The notes below the pieces were generated by a model that saw nothing but the letters and a program-made list of their open reading frames with translations, made no database searches and was not told the origin of the DNA. A program made the translations under genes and the position numbers. From Cyclina sinensis (taxonomy: Eukaryota > Mollusca > Bivalvia > Venerida > Veneridae), in contig JAAONU010000016.1 in NCBI GenBank assembly GCA_012932295.1, positions 15,974,111 through 16,038,110 of the forward strand: a stretch of DNA of 64,000 nt. The letters are read 5' to 3'. Positions 12,377-25,344 of the stretch are shown piece by piece (position 1 is the first letter of the stretch; every line of letters starts with the position of its first letter).

Positions 12377-14700
12377 TTTAAGTCTGAGTGATATACCCTC
12401 GAATATATCACGGTGATGCGTAGTGAATTTAATCACGAAAGCCGTAGGCCTGATTGATTAAATGATTAAGAATATGAACGAGTAACTGTGATATATACGA
12501 CGATAGAACACGAAACCTTTAAAATTTATTTCCATTCTAACACGTTCATATTTCATAAGAGGCACAACTATTTACCAGTTACGTTGGCAGTGACGTCAGT
12601 GGTCGCGCGCTTGTGTTCAGCGTGATACAACATGTTTGATACATCATGGTTAATTTTCTCTTTGATTATTGTCGGTGAATTGCGGATAGTGTTATAATTA
12701 AGGTTATATATCAAAGGTACACAGTGGTGAACTGTGCTGTCAACACTTTCACCCACTTCAAATTATGTGGTGAAGAGTTGTGATGGCATTATGTTTGTGT
12801 GTCTTACAATATATTTTGAAAACACGTGATTGCTTCAGCCTAAAGCAGCTGCTGTAAAATAAAGTTACACAATCGTTGAATTACGAGTTATTGAATAATG
12901 TAATTGATAATGTAATTGAACATATTTTCTTTTAGGGTGTTTCTTGATATCTCTATTTATTATTTTTATTTACATAAAAAATCATTATTCAATTTTGCAT
13001 ACTCACATTTAATGCCGATTAAATTGGAGAATTTTATTTGAAAATACTTTGCAAAGATCTTGGCTGTAATCTTAAGCTGGTTCTATTCAAACGTATTGTT
13101 AAATTTATATCGTCATAAAACATTTACTGTTATTGGTTATATTCATTGAATCTTCACCACTTTAAAGCAAATTGTTAAAATCGCATTAAAAATGCAGTAA
13201 AACTTTTTTTACGATTTAATTTCAGAGTTCTTCGTTCTTTGCAACATAACTCGAATTTCACCCAGTCTTTTAAATAGGTTCCCTCTGTTTGTCAGATTGT
13301 AACGGCTTCGTCTCCGGTCATACCAGAACATCTAGTGATATGATATATATAAAGGCTTACTCTTAGCTTATTTTTGATAATAAAATAAGAAATCTGTGTG
13401 ATCAGAGGGAGGCAGCGGCATAGGGACATTATATATATATTTTATACATGTTTATTTCTTCGTTTTTCGATTATCGCAATTAAGTATCATCACTTTATTC
13501 CTGTACAAAAACACATTGTCTTGTTTTCCAATATCTTTAACTAAATCGGAAAAAATGGTCTCAATTTTGACCTAATGGAAAGGGCTGTAACAAACGTTGT
13601 AATAACTTGTAGCCCAATCCATTTGCACTTCTTTTGATTTATGTATTGATCAATTGTATATGTATAGAAAGATGCAATTAAATAGTATTAAAGTAAAGTA
13701 CTCTTAGCTGTTCATGCTACTGGTAAAAAAGGTCTAGCTCTTTTACCCTAGGCTGTTCCTTGCTGTAGATATGCAGAGTCCTTATGTTCGAATATAATAA
13801 TTTGATTTACAATCGATTAAACAATGGCTGTTGTATGTGACTACATTAATCGGTACTGGCCATGGCTTATGAGCGCAGTACTGTACTATCTTCAATCAAA
13901 GCAACTGTCAGATAATTCATATTTAATAAAATCCCATTCGTTTTCTGTTTATCTACTCGATTTTAATTTGGTAATATGGTATGCAATAAAACTTCGATAT
14001 AAATTATTAAAGACGATGATATAGTAACAAAAGGAGACCGGGCAAATATTGACAAATTTAAATTTTATAGTTCGAAGTCTGAATATTTTCAACCTGATTA
14101 TGACTTTAGTTGATTTACCATTGATATTAATTCTGTTACATTTCTGCTATCGAATTCCACTTTTTGCAAATTTTTTTAAAGACATAAGTTATTCTTTTTA
14201 AAAGGTAAAAGTTAAACTATTTTCTGATTTTTGAGACTTGCTGTTTGAACTAATTTCGTCAAAGTTACTGTCTCTATTTTCTGTCAGTTAACGTAAATTA
14301 TTATCATAACGGTAGGCAACAGTTTCGCAATATTGAATCGGTGATAATTTTCACCCAAGCACGATAATGCTTTTAATCACCATGTATAAATCTATACAAA
14401 AGTTGGCCTGAAGCAGTTTTACCTAGGAGTGCAATAATATTTAATGGAATGCAGAGTTTTCAAATTTCGAGTAGGCGCGGATCTGTAGAAACCTATATGC
14501 GCCATGCTGAGGAAAGTTTTATTCAATATTTATCAAACTTAATTAGCCAGTGAAAAATGCCTTTATATGCTACATTACCTTAAACATTTAACCATATTAA
14601 ATCATATGCAAGAAAGTTATCATAAAAGTGACCGCATTTTCTTTTCAAGGTTTCATTGTTTTTAATTACACAAAATTGACGGTTTGAATTTTTTATATTG
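12377..14700. other. 3' flank of the egghead-like gene, no further gene seen
   Basis: Roughly the first 480 bases are the likely 3' untranslated region, ending after the AATAAA at 12858. The remainder is AT-rich with no recognised exon; the short frame at 13824-14024 has no domain. Confidence 0.45.
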
Positions 14701-14703
14701 CCC

Positions 14704-15795
<1,092 letters not shown>

Positions 15796-15799
15796 TATA

Positions 15800-16900
15800 A
15801 ATAGAATTTAAAAGTTGCATCTTAAAAGAATCTTCTCCGAAACCTCAAGGCCTGGAGCTTAGATATTTGGTATGATTTATATAGGGACAACTTTAAAAAT
15901 CATCTTGTCAAAAACCACAAGGCCGAGAATTAAGATAATTGGTGTGCAGCATTGTCTAGTGGACCTCTACAAAGTTTGTTCAAATCATGGCCCCTGGGTC
16001 AAAAGAGGCCCCGCCCAAGGGGTCACATGTTTTACGTAGAGTAATTTAGGAAAAACTTTAAAAATCTTCTTGTCAGAAACCGCAAGGCCTAGAGTTTAGA
16101 TATTTGGTGTGCAGTATTGTCGAGTGGACTTCTACTAAGTTTTTTCAAATCATAGCGACTTGGTCAAAATAGGCCCTGCCCCGGGGTCACTTGTTTACAT
16201 AGAGTTATATAGGAAAAAGTTTTAAAAATCTTCACATCAGAAACCAAAAGGCATAGAGCTTAGATATTTTGTATGTAGCATTATGCAGAGGACCTCTACC
16301 AAATTTGTTCAAATCATGGCCCCTAAGTAAAAAATGGCCCCGTCCCAGTGGTCATATGTTTTACATAGAGTTATAAAGGAAAAACTTCAAAAATCTTCTT
16401 GTCAGAAACCACAAGACCTAGAGTTAAGACATTTGGTGTGCAGCATCGGCTAGTGGACCTCTACCAAGTTTGTTCAAATCATGGCCCCTGGGTCCAAAAA
16501 GGCCCCGCCTAAAGGGTCACATGTTTTACATAGAGTCATATAGGAAAAACTTTAAAAATCTTCTTGTCGGAAACCACAAGGTCTAGAGTTAAGACATTTG
16601 GTGTGCAGCATTGTCTAGTGGACCTCTACCAAGTTCTTTTTTCAAATCAAGACCCCTGAGTCAAAAATGGCCTGCCCCCGGGGGTCACTTGTTTTACATA
16701 TAGTTATATAGGAAAAGGTTTTTAGAATCTTCACATCAGAAACCAAAAGGGGTACAGCTTAGATATTTGATGTGTGGCATTGTTTAGAGAACATCTACCA
16801 AGTTTGTTCAAATCATGACCCTTGGGTAATTTGATTTTATACAAAGACATATAGGGAAAACTTGAAAAATCTGCTCTTCTGAAACACCAAGGGCTAGACA
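15800..16900. repeat. tandem array, ~165-bp unit, six copies
   Basis: The phrase TTCAAATCATGGCCCCT or a close variant recurs at about 15980, 16146, 16310, 16474, 16643 and 16808. That gives spacings near 165 bp, each with AGGAAAAACTTTAAAAATCTT, AGAAACCACAAGG and TTTGGTGTGCAGCATTG in the same order. Copies differ by substitutions and small indels. A C-rich tract and a second array follow directly. Confidence 0.85.
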
Positions 16901-16904
16901 TTCA

Positions 16905-18165
16905 ATTGTTCGTTATGTCTCCCCCTCCCCCCCCCTCCCCCCCGACCAGCCCCGCCCTTCTGGTGGAGACATAATGTTTTTGTCTTGTCCAGTTGGTGTT
17001 TGTTCGTCTGTCTGTCTTCCTGTCTGTCTGTCACACTTCGTTTCTGTTTATTTACTTGAGTACCAGTTGATCCAGAGCCTTCAAACTTCACAGGGCCATT
17101 GCTCTTATCAGTAGAAAAATACTTTTTGTTTTTTTTGGGTCAGTAGGTCAAAGATCAAGATCAGAGGAACCCCTAGAGTGAAAACCGTTTCCACTCATTA
17201 ACAGGAGTACCATTTCACCCAGAGTCTTTAAACTTCATAGGATGAGTGTTTTTACTAAGTAAAAGAACCATATTGTTTTTGGGGTTAGAAAGTCACAGGG
17301 ACCTGTAGAGTGAAAAGTATTTCTGCTGTGTAACTGTAGCACAATTACACCCGGAGTGTTCAAACTTTATAGGTAATTGTATTAGAAGAACCCTATTGTT
17401 TTTAGCGTCGAAAGTCAAAGTTGAGTTCACAGGAACCTCTAGAGTGAAAACTGTTTCTGCTCAGTAACTGAGGTACCATTTTACCCAGAGCTTTCAAACT
17501 TCATTGGATGATTGCCCTTACTCAGTAAAAGAACCCTATCGTTTTTGAGGTCAGTAGGTAAAAGTCAAGGTCACAGGGACCTGTAGAGTGAAAAGTAACT
17601 GTAGTATCATTACACCCGGAGCCTTCAAACTTTATAGGATAATTGTATTAAAATAACCCTATTGTTTTTAGTGTCGAAAGTCAAAGGTCAAGTTCACAAG
17701 GACCTCTAGAGTGAAAACTCTTTCTGCTCAGTAACTGGAGTACAATTTTACCCAGAGCCTTCAGACTTCATAGGATGATTGCCCTTACTCAGTAAAAGAA
17801 TCCTATCGTTTTTGGGGGCAGTACGTCAAAAGTCAAAATCACAGGGACCTGTAGAGTGAAAACTATTTCTGCTCAGTAACTGGAGTACCATTAGACCCAG
17901 AGCCTTCAGACTTCATAGGGTTATGTATTAGAAGAACCCTATTGTTTTTGGGGTCTGTAGATCAAAGGTCAAGTTCACAGGGACCTGTAGAGTAAAACTA
18001 TTTCTGCTCAAAAATTTGAGTATCATTACACCCAGAGTCTTCAAACTTATTGCAAACTTATTCAAACTTGCGAAAAACGAACACCCATAGCAATCAATAA
18101 CGATACTTGTTACTTGAGCAATGAGACTCAAGCCAGCGATTGAGGGCCATCATGACCCTCTTGTT
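16905..18165. repeat. tandem array, ~130-150-bp unit, with palindromic tail
   Basis: The left edge is a C-rich tract (16921-16950) and a TCTGTCTGTC microsatellite. About eight copies follow of a unit containing CCAGAGCCTTCAAACTTCATAGG, AGTAAAAGAACCCTAT and GGGACCTGTAGAGTGAAAA. The right edge ends in a near-palindrome, AGGGCCATCATGACCCT, followed by CTTG. The array at 58225-59760 ends the same way, which suggests a shared element architecture. Confidence 0.8.
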
Positions 18166-19275
18166 CATTATGAATCGCAAATGAATAGTTCAGTTATTGA
18201 ATTATAACCCGAAGTTTCCAGTGAGTCGTTTTTTCTCCATGGCTGTGTTCTTTGAATTGATAACATCTGAAGCATCTCGAATTGAATATGTAACAGTGTA
18301 CATAGTCTGTATTTTACACATTTGTTTTAGACGAAAAAATATTAAATGTGCAATGATGACATGTTCCATATGTAAAACGTTCTTGCGTGAATTGTTCAGC
18401 ACAAAATCATAATTCTTTTAAACAGTTGCCACAGTTACATTAGAAAATAAACATAGGAAACGAATTTCGCCTAAAATGATTCCAGTTATAACTAATTTGT
18501 AAATATACACAGGAACATGACTTCCAGAGTGACCTACATCTGTGTGTGTATTTCAGGGGGATTTCTGCTGAATTTGGGTAGAATAATCGCTTTAATTCAC
18601 AATTCATTTTAGTTACAGTATTGTCACTAGATGCCCACTCTTACATTTTGATTTTGCTAAATGGGTAGCCATTAAACATCACGCTTGCATGTTAAATGAA
18701 AAACATAAAATATCATAGAACATAATGTTAGAGGTGTAAAAGTAACGCGATGGCTTTTAAGAGGACTGACATTTGGTCAACATAAGCTGCACTCGATGAC
18801 GGCTGCGATAGTTGTTACTATTTTACGAGTTAAACTAAACAGTCGTAAATCTAACAACGTTTATTTTTACCGACATTTTAGGCAGTTAACTGAACAATGA
18901 AAAGTTAAACCATCAAAGATATCAGTTGAAACTAAAATAATGTAAACAATTGCAAATTCCAATCTTCGAATAATTTCACAAAGAAAAAAGAAAGTCAAGG
19001 CATTTGGTTACATGAGTTTTGATTTGCAACTACGTAGCTTATAAGATTCAAGAAGTTCCGTGAAAAGGTGTTTTAACGCCGCCTCTGTACAGGCATTCTT
19101 ATTCCTTCTTCTGTTCTCGATCGGGAAAAAGTTTCCATTATAACTACTTAAAAATCTAGGGACAGGGGAACGAATCTTTGTTACAATGTGTACAACACTG
19201 TACCTTTATTGGAAATCGTTTGACAAATTAGTTATAAAAACTTTGTCATGAGATTCTAAAACACAGTACCTCAAT
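18166..19275. other. no gene seen
   Basis: No exon was recognised. Overlapping short frames on both strands at 18197-18412 are mutually exclusive and lack domains. Confidence 0.4.
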
Positions 19276-19279
19276 TTAA

Positions 19280-21084
19280 AGGTCATGTGACACGAATTTT
19301 TGACCTCGAAATTTTCATATGAGCGAAAAATATATATCTAACTATCACTGTTTTACAAAATTCTGCAGGTAATTTTCATCTTAAAGATGTTTTTATAGCA
19401 AATTAAAATCCATATTTTACGCACTTGGTCGCGCGCACCTGTCACGAGTGAAACCGGAAGTGACGCACATTTATCTCTTGCCACTTTGCACAGCTGTCTG
19501 GATTGTTAACAAAAACTTTAAAATTATGATGGAAAGTGAAAATGTAGACTGAATATAGTAAAAAAACAAAATTGAATTAGTTAAGCTAACATCATGAATA
19601 TACATTGAAGATTTTTTAAATAAATAATTTGAAATTTTGATGGAATTACGAAGCCAATGAGCAATATTATACAGAGGCTAGTTTAATCGGGGTTATAGAA
19701 TTAAAAGATACTTCAGTGAAAATATCTAGACTAAGAGATTTTTTTCAAGTAATTGATCCAAAAAGATTTTGAACATGCTTTTTTTATCCAATGCAGTTTG
19801 TAGGAAGACTTGATTAACTCCAATCGAGATATTTTTTTCCATAAAAACATTTTTTTGGCTTATTCGTTCTACATTTTTTTAAACAAAACAATAATGATCA
19901 AAGAACAAGTAATAAGTAGAAGCCTTAAAAACTATGTCAAAATCATAACACAAACACATTGTTTATTTGTTGTTGTTGTTTTTTTTTTTTTTTTTTTTTT
20001 TTTTGATAATTTGTTCACATTTAGAAGTCAAATGATTTTTATTTTCATCAGAAATAGATCCATTACATTTAATTATTTAATTAAAATATGTATCTGCATG
20101 GAAGCTTCTTAACTAAAAATCATTCAGACATGTTAATTGGAACAAGCTATTACATAATGTTTTCACAAGTGTGACTGAACAAAAGTAATACAATCAATTT
20201 GTAAGATCACTTGCCACAAAATTTTGCTATTTGTCTCAACTTTATCATTGATTGGGTCATAAAAAGTTAATTGCTTTGTTTTGACAGCTATGCAGAATAT
20301 ACAAGGGTCCCATTTGGGCAGGTTAATTTGCATAAATCCCACAGTATAAGGCGTGATTTTTGGATCTTTGACATTTCACTGGATATTAATTTATAAGCAG
20401 ACACAAATTTCTACTAATGGACTAGCCATTTAATTATTTTTCAAACAATATCCCAACGTGAAAATACACTGTAGTGTGAATTTCTATTCCAGTGAAACAA
20501 ATGTTAACACTTTAGATCACCTAAATTCACTTCAATTTTACTACACTTAAATGAAAAAGAATTGTTGATGACGTAAATATCAAGTGATACGCAGCATGTA
20601 AAAACGTGGAGGAGATAGTTTTATATAGAACCACAACATGGAAGAAATTGGAATATCTATTACTATTTATTAAGGTAAAATTACAACCCGTTCTCCCGGC
20701 ACAAAGTTTGAATTTACTTATAAAAATCGAGAAGTAATCACATTATTTTATTTAATTTACAATTTATAGCATGTTATTTCTATAAGTGTGCCATTATCGT
20801 GTTTCTTGCACTTGTGGTTTAGTGTTATTTTTTCATTTAAAAACGGATGTGTTATGAGCAGTGTAATTCTGCACTACTGCCTGGTGCAGTAGGGATAAAT
20901 CTACGTCACTGCCAAAAATTGCGGCGGAAACTACCTGATGTCGAAACGGAAACAGCCGATCATCAAAAACACGTTTTTTCTTATCAAAGGCAATATTTTC
21001 ATAATTTCGCAGTTAAACCATTTTAATCAGTACATTATGATTATTTTGAATAGAAAAAGTTGCTATAGTCGTGTCACATGACCT
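19280..21084. mobile_element. TTAA-flanked non-autonomous TIR element
   Basis: A 16-bp terminal sequence, AGGTCATGTGACACGA, starts at 19280 and recurs as its exact reverse complement ending at 21084. Both ends directly abut TTAA (19276-19279 and 21085-21088). TTAA target duplication is characteristic of piggyBac-type transposition. The 1805-bp interior includes a 26-base T run (19979-20004) and no transposase-like frame, so the element would be non-autonomous. The terminal bases do not match the usual piggyBac start, so the superfamily is uncertain. Confidence 0.6.
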
Positions 21085-21265
21085 TTAAAATTGCATTTTT
21101 ATTTTGCGAGATCTAGGCCAAAAAACATAGACCGGTTTTCAGTTTAACTTAAATAAATGAATATTGACAAAATACATTCAACATTTACATGTTAGGTTGT
21201 AAACATGTATTTGAAAGCAGGTATATTGACTACAGTTTTATATGTTTGTTTGGCCGACTTTTTTA

Positions 21266-21678
21266 CTACCGCTTGCAAAACTGATTAGAGTTTACACAGT
21301 TAGGTAAAGAACGAGACTCGTCGGTACACCTGCAAAAAATCAATTAAAGCGGCACCCAATGTGTTTCTTTCATGTTAATAGTGTCATTCTAGTGTCATTC
21401 TTTGTATGAAATCGAAAAGCGGTTAGGAAAAAAACATATTGAGTGAAGATTTCCGTTAGCAACGCAGCGACAATTACGACACAGCAACTTTGGCACCGCC
21501 CAGGCACATTTTTCCGGCTGCGGATAGATTGCAAGCCGCAGTTTTATTGACAGGTATACCTGAGAAAGCTGCCTCGCTGTGATTGGATGATCAGTAAAGC
21601 TATTGAAATAAACATCGGAACGTGACTTTTTATTGCGTTCCGAATACGTGAAATTCTAATCAGTTTTGCAAGCGGTAG
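21266..21678. mobile_element. 413-bp MITE with 24-bp TIRs and TA flanks
   Basis: A perfect 24-bp terminal repeat beginning CTACCGCTTGCAAAACTG starts at 21266 and ends in inverted form at 21678. TA dinucleotides lie immediately outside (21264-21265 and 21679-21680). Size, TIR length and TA flank fit a Tc1/mariner-type MITE. The short minus-strand frame at 21544-21765 crosses the boundary and is not believed. Confidence 0.7.
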
Positions 21679-21804
21679 TATGTATATTATTGCATTTAGA
21701 ATAGTTAAAAGCGATAAAGTCGACTTGCTCGTGCCTGCCCTTAAAACGAAGCCTGCAAATATCAAGTTGAAGATAGCCTGTATACTCTAGTTGTTTTAAT
21801 CAAT

Positions 21805-24085
21805 ACTACAGGTGAACAAAGTAACACTAAAGCTGAAAAAACAGCACAACAGCTAAATAAGCAACACGACCGCTAAACATGCAAAACTATCGCTGTATAT
21901 AGCATAACTACAGCTAAACAAAGCAACCTTTCAGCTGAACAAAGAACACTGTGTACAGTTAACAAGTAACACAACCGCTGAACAAATCAGCACGTCTGCT
22001 GAAGAAGCAACACTACTACTCATCAAATCAACATGTCTTCTGAACAATATTAAACTACCGCTGGACAATCAACACTACAGCTGAACAAATAAACTCTTCT
22101 GCTTACCAAAGAAACACAACAGCTGAAAATCAACATAAACGCTGAACAAGGCAACACTACTACAGTTGAAAGAAACAACACTACAGCTGAACAAGCATCA
22201 TTACATTTGAACAAGCACCACAACAGCTGAAAAAGCAACATTACAACTGAAAAAAAATCAACACTTCAGCTGGACAAGCAACACAACCACTGAACAAAGC
22301 AACACAATCACTAAACAAAACAACAATACAGCTGAAAAAAGCAACACTTCAGCTGGACAAGCAACACAATCACTAAACAAAATAATAAGAAACACAACCA
22401 CTGAAAAAAGCAACACTAAAACTGGACAAGCAACAATACCACTGAACAAGCAACACAATCAGTAAACAAAACAACAATACAGCTGAAAAAAGCAACACTT
22501 CAGCTGGACAAGCAACACAACTACTGAACAAAGCAACACAATCACTAAACAAAACAACAATACAGCTGAAAAAAGCAACACAATCACTAAACAAAACAAC
22601 AAGAAACACAACCACTGAAAAAAAGCAACACTACAACTGGACAAGCAACACTTCTGCTGAATGAATCAACACAATCACTAAACAAAACAATAATACAGCT
22701 GAACAAAGCAACACAATCAATAAACAATACAACAAGAAACACAACCACTGAAAAAACAACGCTACGGCTGGACAAGCAACACATCTGCTGAACGAATCAA
22801 CACAACCGCTGTACAAAGCAACATAACAGCTGAACAAAAAACACTTCGTCTGAAAAAATCAACACTTCTGCTGAACAAGAAACACAACCACTGAACAAAG
22901 CAACACAATCACTAAACAAAACAACAATACAGCTGAAAAAAGCAACACTACGGCTTGACAAGCAACACAACCGCTGAACGAATCAACACAACCGCTGTAC
23001 AAAGCAACACAGCAGCTGAACAAGAAACACTTCGTCTGAATAAATCAACACTTCTGCTGAACAAGCAACACTACAGCTGAAGACGCAACACAACCGTTAA
23101 ACAATCAATACTACCACTTAACAAAGCAACACTTCTGCTGAACAAAACAACACGACCACTGAACAAGCAACACAACCACCGAAAAAGCAAGAAAAGCTCT
23201 GAACAAAATAACACTTCAGCCCAACCAACAACACTACAGCTGAACACGCAACACAATCACTGAACAAAAGAATACTAAAGCTTAACAAAATAACACTACA
23301 GCTGAACAAAGCAACACTACAGCTGATCAAAGCCACAATACAGCGTAACAAAGCAACACTTCTACTTAAAAAGCAACACAATCGCTGAACAAAGCAACTC
23401 TAAAGCTGGACAAAGCAATACTTCTGCTTAACAAAACAACACAGCCGCTGAAAAAAGCAACTATAAAGCTGAACAAAGCAAGACTACCGCCTAATAAATC
23501 ACCACTTTTTCTGCTAAACAAAGTGACACTACTGCTGAACAATGCAACAGTTCTGCTGAACAAAGCAACATTCCCACTGAACAAAGCAACACTTTTGCTG
23601 AACAAAGCATCACTTCTGCTTAACAAAGCATCACTTCTTGTGAACAAGCAACACAACCACTGAACAAGTAACACAACCTCTGAACAAAGCAACACAAACA
23701 CTGAAGAAAGCAACACTACATCTGAAAAAATCAATACAACCGCTGAACAAAGCAACACTGCTTCTGAACAAAGCAACACGTCTGCTGAACAAATCAACAC
23801 AACCGTTGAACAGATGAACACTTCTACTGAAAAAAAGCAAGACTTCTGTTGAACAAACCAGTATATCGCTGAAGAAAGCAACACTACCGCTGGGCAAGGC
23901 AACACGAACGCTGAACAAGGCAACACTTGTGTTGAAATTTTTTCTTGAACGAACCAACACTACCGCTGAACAAACGTAAATTCTGCTGAAAAAAAGCAAC
24001 ACACCCGCTGATCAAAGCGGCACTTTTGCTTAACGAAGCTGAACAATTCTAAAGAAAAAAACAACAACAACATTTCTTCTGAATA
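21805..24085. repeat. 21-bp minisatellite, ~2.3 kb
   Basis: The region consists of degenerate copies of a 20-21-bp unit of the form CAACAC..C.GCTGAACAAAG, more than 100 in all. Between about 22260 and 22960 there is a higher-order pattern: the sequence of variants (GCTGGACAAG, ACTAAACAAAA, GCTGAAAAAAG) recurs as a block. The unit length is a multiple of three, so long overlapping minus-strand frames rich in Cys, Leu, Val and Ser appear (up to 186 codons at 23366-23926). They lack a common start, frame or domain and are treated as by-products. Confidence 0.93.
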
Positions 24086-24325
24086 AAAATTATACTTTTA
24101 AAAAATTGCTTCAAATTGAGAGGAATGAGTGAAGTTAGCTCAGCACTTTGTAATGGGGAAATTACGCATGCATATTTCCTAAGACTGAACCCATAAAGTC
24201 TGTGAAAATGGTTAGGCTCGTCTTAAGTTCTATGTCAAGTGGTCCTAAACATTCAGTGTTCATTATCCTAGCATTATCTTAGGACTGAGCTTTCTAAGCC
24301 TCGGAAGATAAACTTCTTTATAGTT

Positions 24326-24767
24326 CTCTCTGAGTTCACCCTTTGTGGCTGGGTTAGTGGTTCTATCTGAGATACCCTTGTGGCTGGATTAGTGATTCTA
24401 TCTGAGTTCACCATTGTGGCTGTGTTAGTGGTTCTTTCGAGTTCACCCTTGTGGCTGGGTTAGTGGTTCTCTTTGAGTTCACCCTTGTGGCTGGGTTAGT
24501 GGTTCTCTCTGAGTTCACCCTTGTGGCTGGGTTACTAGTGGTTCTCTCTGAGTTCATCCTTGTGGCTGGGTAAGTGGTTCTCTCTTAGTTCACCCATGTG
24601 GTTGGTTAAGTGGTTCTCTTTGAGTTCACCCCTCTGGCTGGTTAAGTGGTTCTCTCTCAGTTCAACCCTGTGGCTGGGTAAGTAGTTCTCTCTGAGTTCA
24701 CCCTTGTGGCTGGGTTAGTGGTTCTCTCTGAGTTCACCCTTAATTTTGTGGCTGGTAAAGTGGTTCA
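24326..24767. repeat. 36-bp tandem array, ~12 copies
   Basis: Units have the form GAGTTCACCCTTGTGGCT followed by GGGTTAGTGGTTCTCTCT. About twelve copies are present with point differences and an occasional insertion (for example an extra ACT near 24535). The array begins about 240 bp after the end of the 21-bp minisatellite but has an unrelated unit. Confidence 0.95.
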
Positions 24768-25304
24768 TTAACAAATGAAACAAAAATATGCAGCTGCGTT
24801 TAATGCGTATAAAATGATCAAGTTAAAAATGTTCATTCTGATATTTCAAAAAAGTGTATTCTTTGCTGATGACAAAGAGTGACTAAGGTATTTGTTTTAA
24901 CCCTATAACTCAGATTTACATACATGTATATTTATTTTTCTTTGATTTCGAAATTTACTTCACTGATTAAAACTCATCTGTAGTTTAAAATATTTCAGTG
25001 CGTCATTTGTCTTCTTGAAGATTTTTTACCGAAAAAACATTTTTATTTGTCAAACATTAAATTGAAGTGGGCCAAGACGGCATGCTTCCTTACGTGTTTG
25101 TCATGTTGACATTTCATTACCTTAGGTATTCCATTTTATTTTGTCATATGAATTTTTATTATACTGTTTTAGGAGTATTAATTTTGTTGATTTTGTCATA
25201 TTTTCAGCACCTGTTCTAAAAAGGTCTGTCTGTTTCACATTTGTGCCATGATACCGATAACCTGTATTTCCTCTCCCCCTCTCTCTTCTCTCTCTCTCTC
25301 TCTC

Positions 25305-25344
<40 letters not shown>

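Noticed and set aside
22050..24002. Overlapping minus-strand ORFs of 60-186 codons rich in Cys, Leu, Val and Ser
   Set aside because: They are translations of the 21-bp minisatellite in different frames, with no shared start, domain or splice context.
21805..24767. CRISPR array
   Set aside because: Repeats are directly contiguous and degenerate with no unique spacers, and the window is a eukaryotic nuclear sequence.
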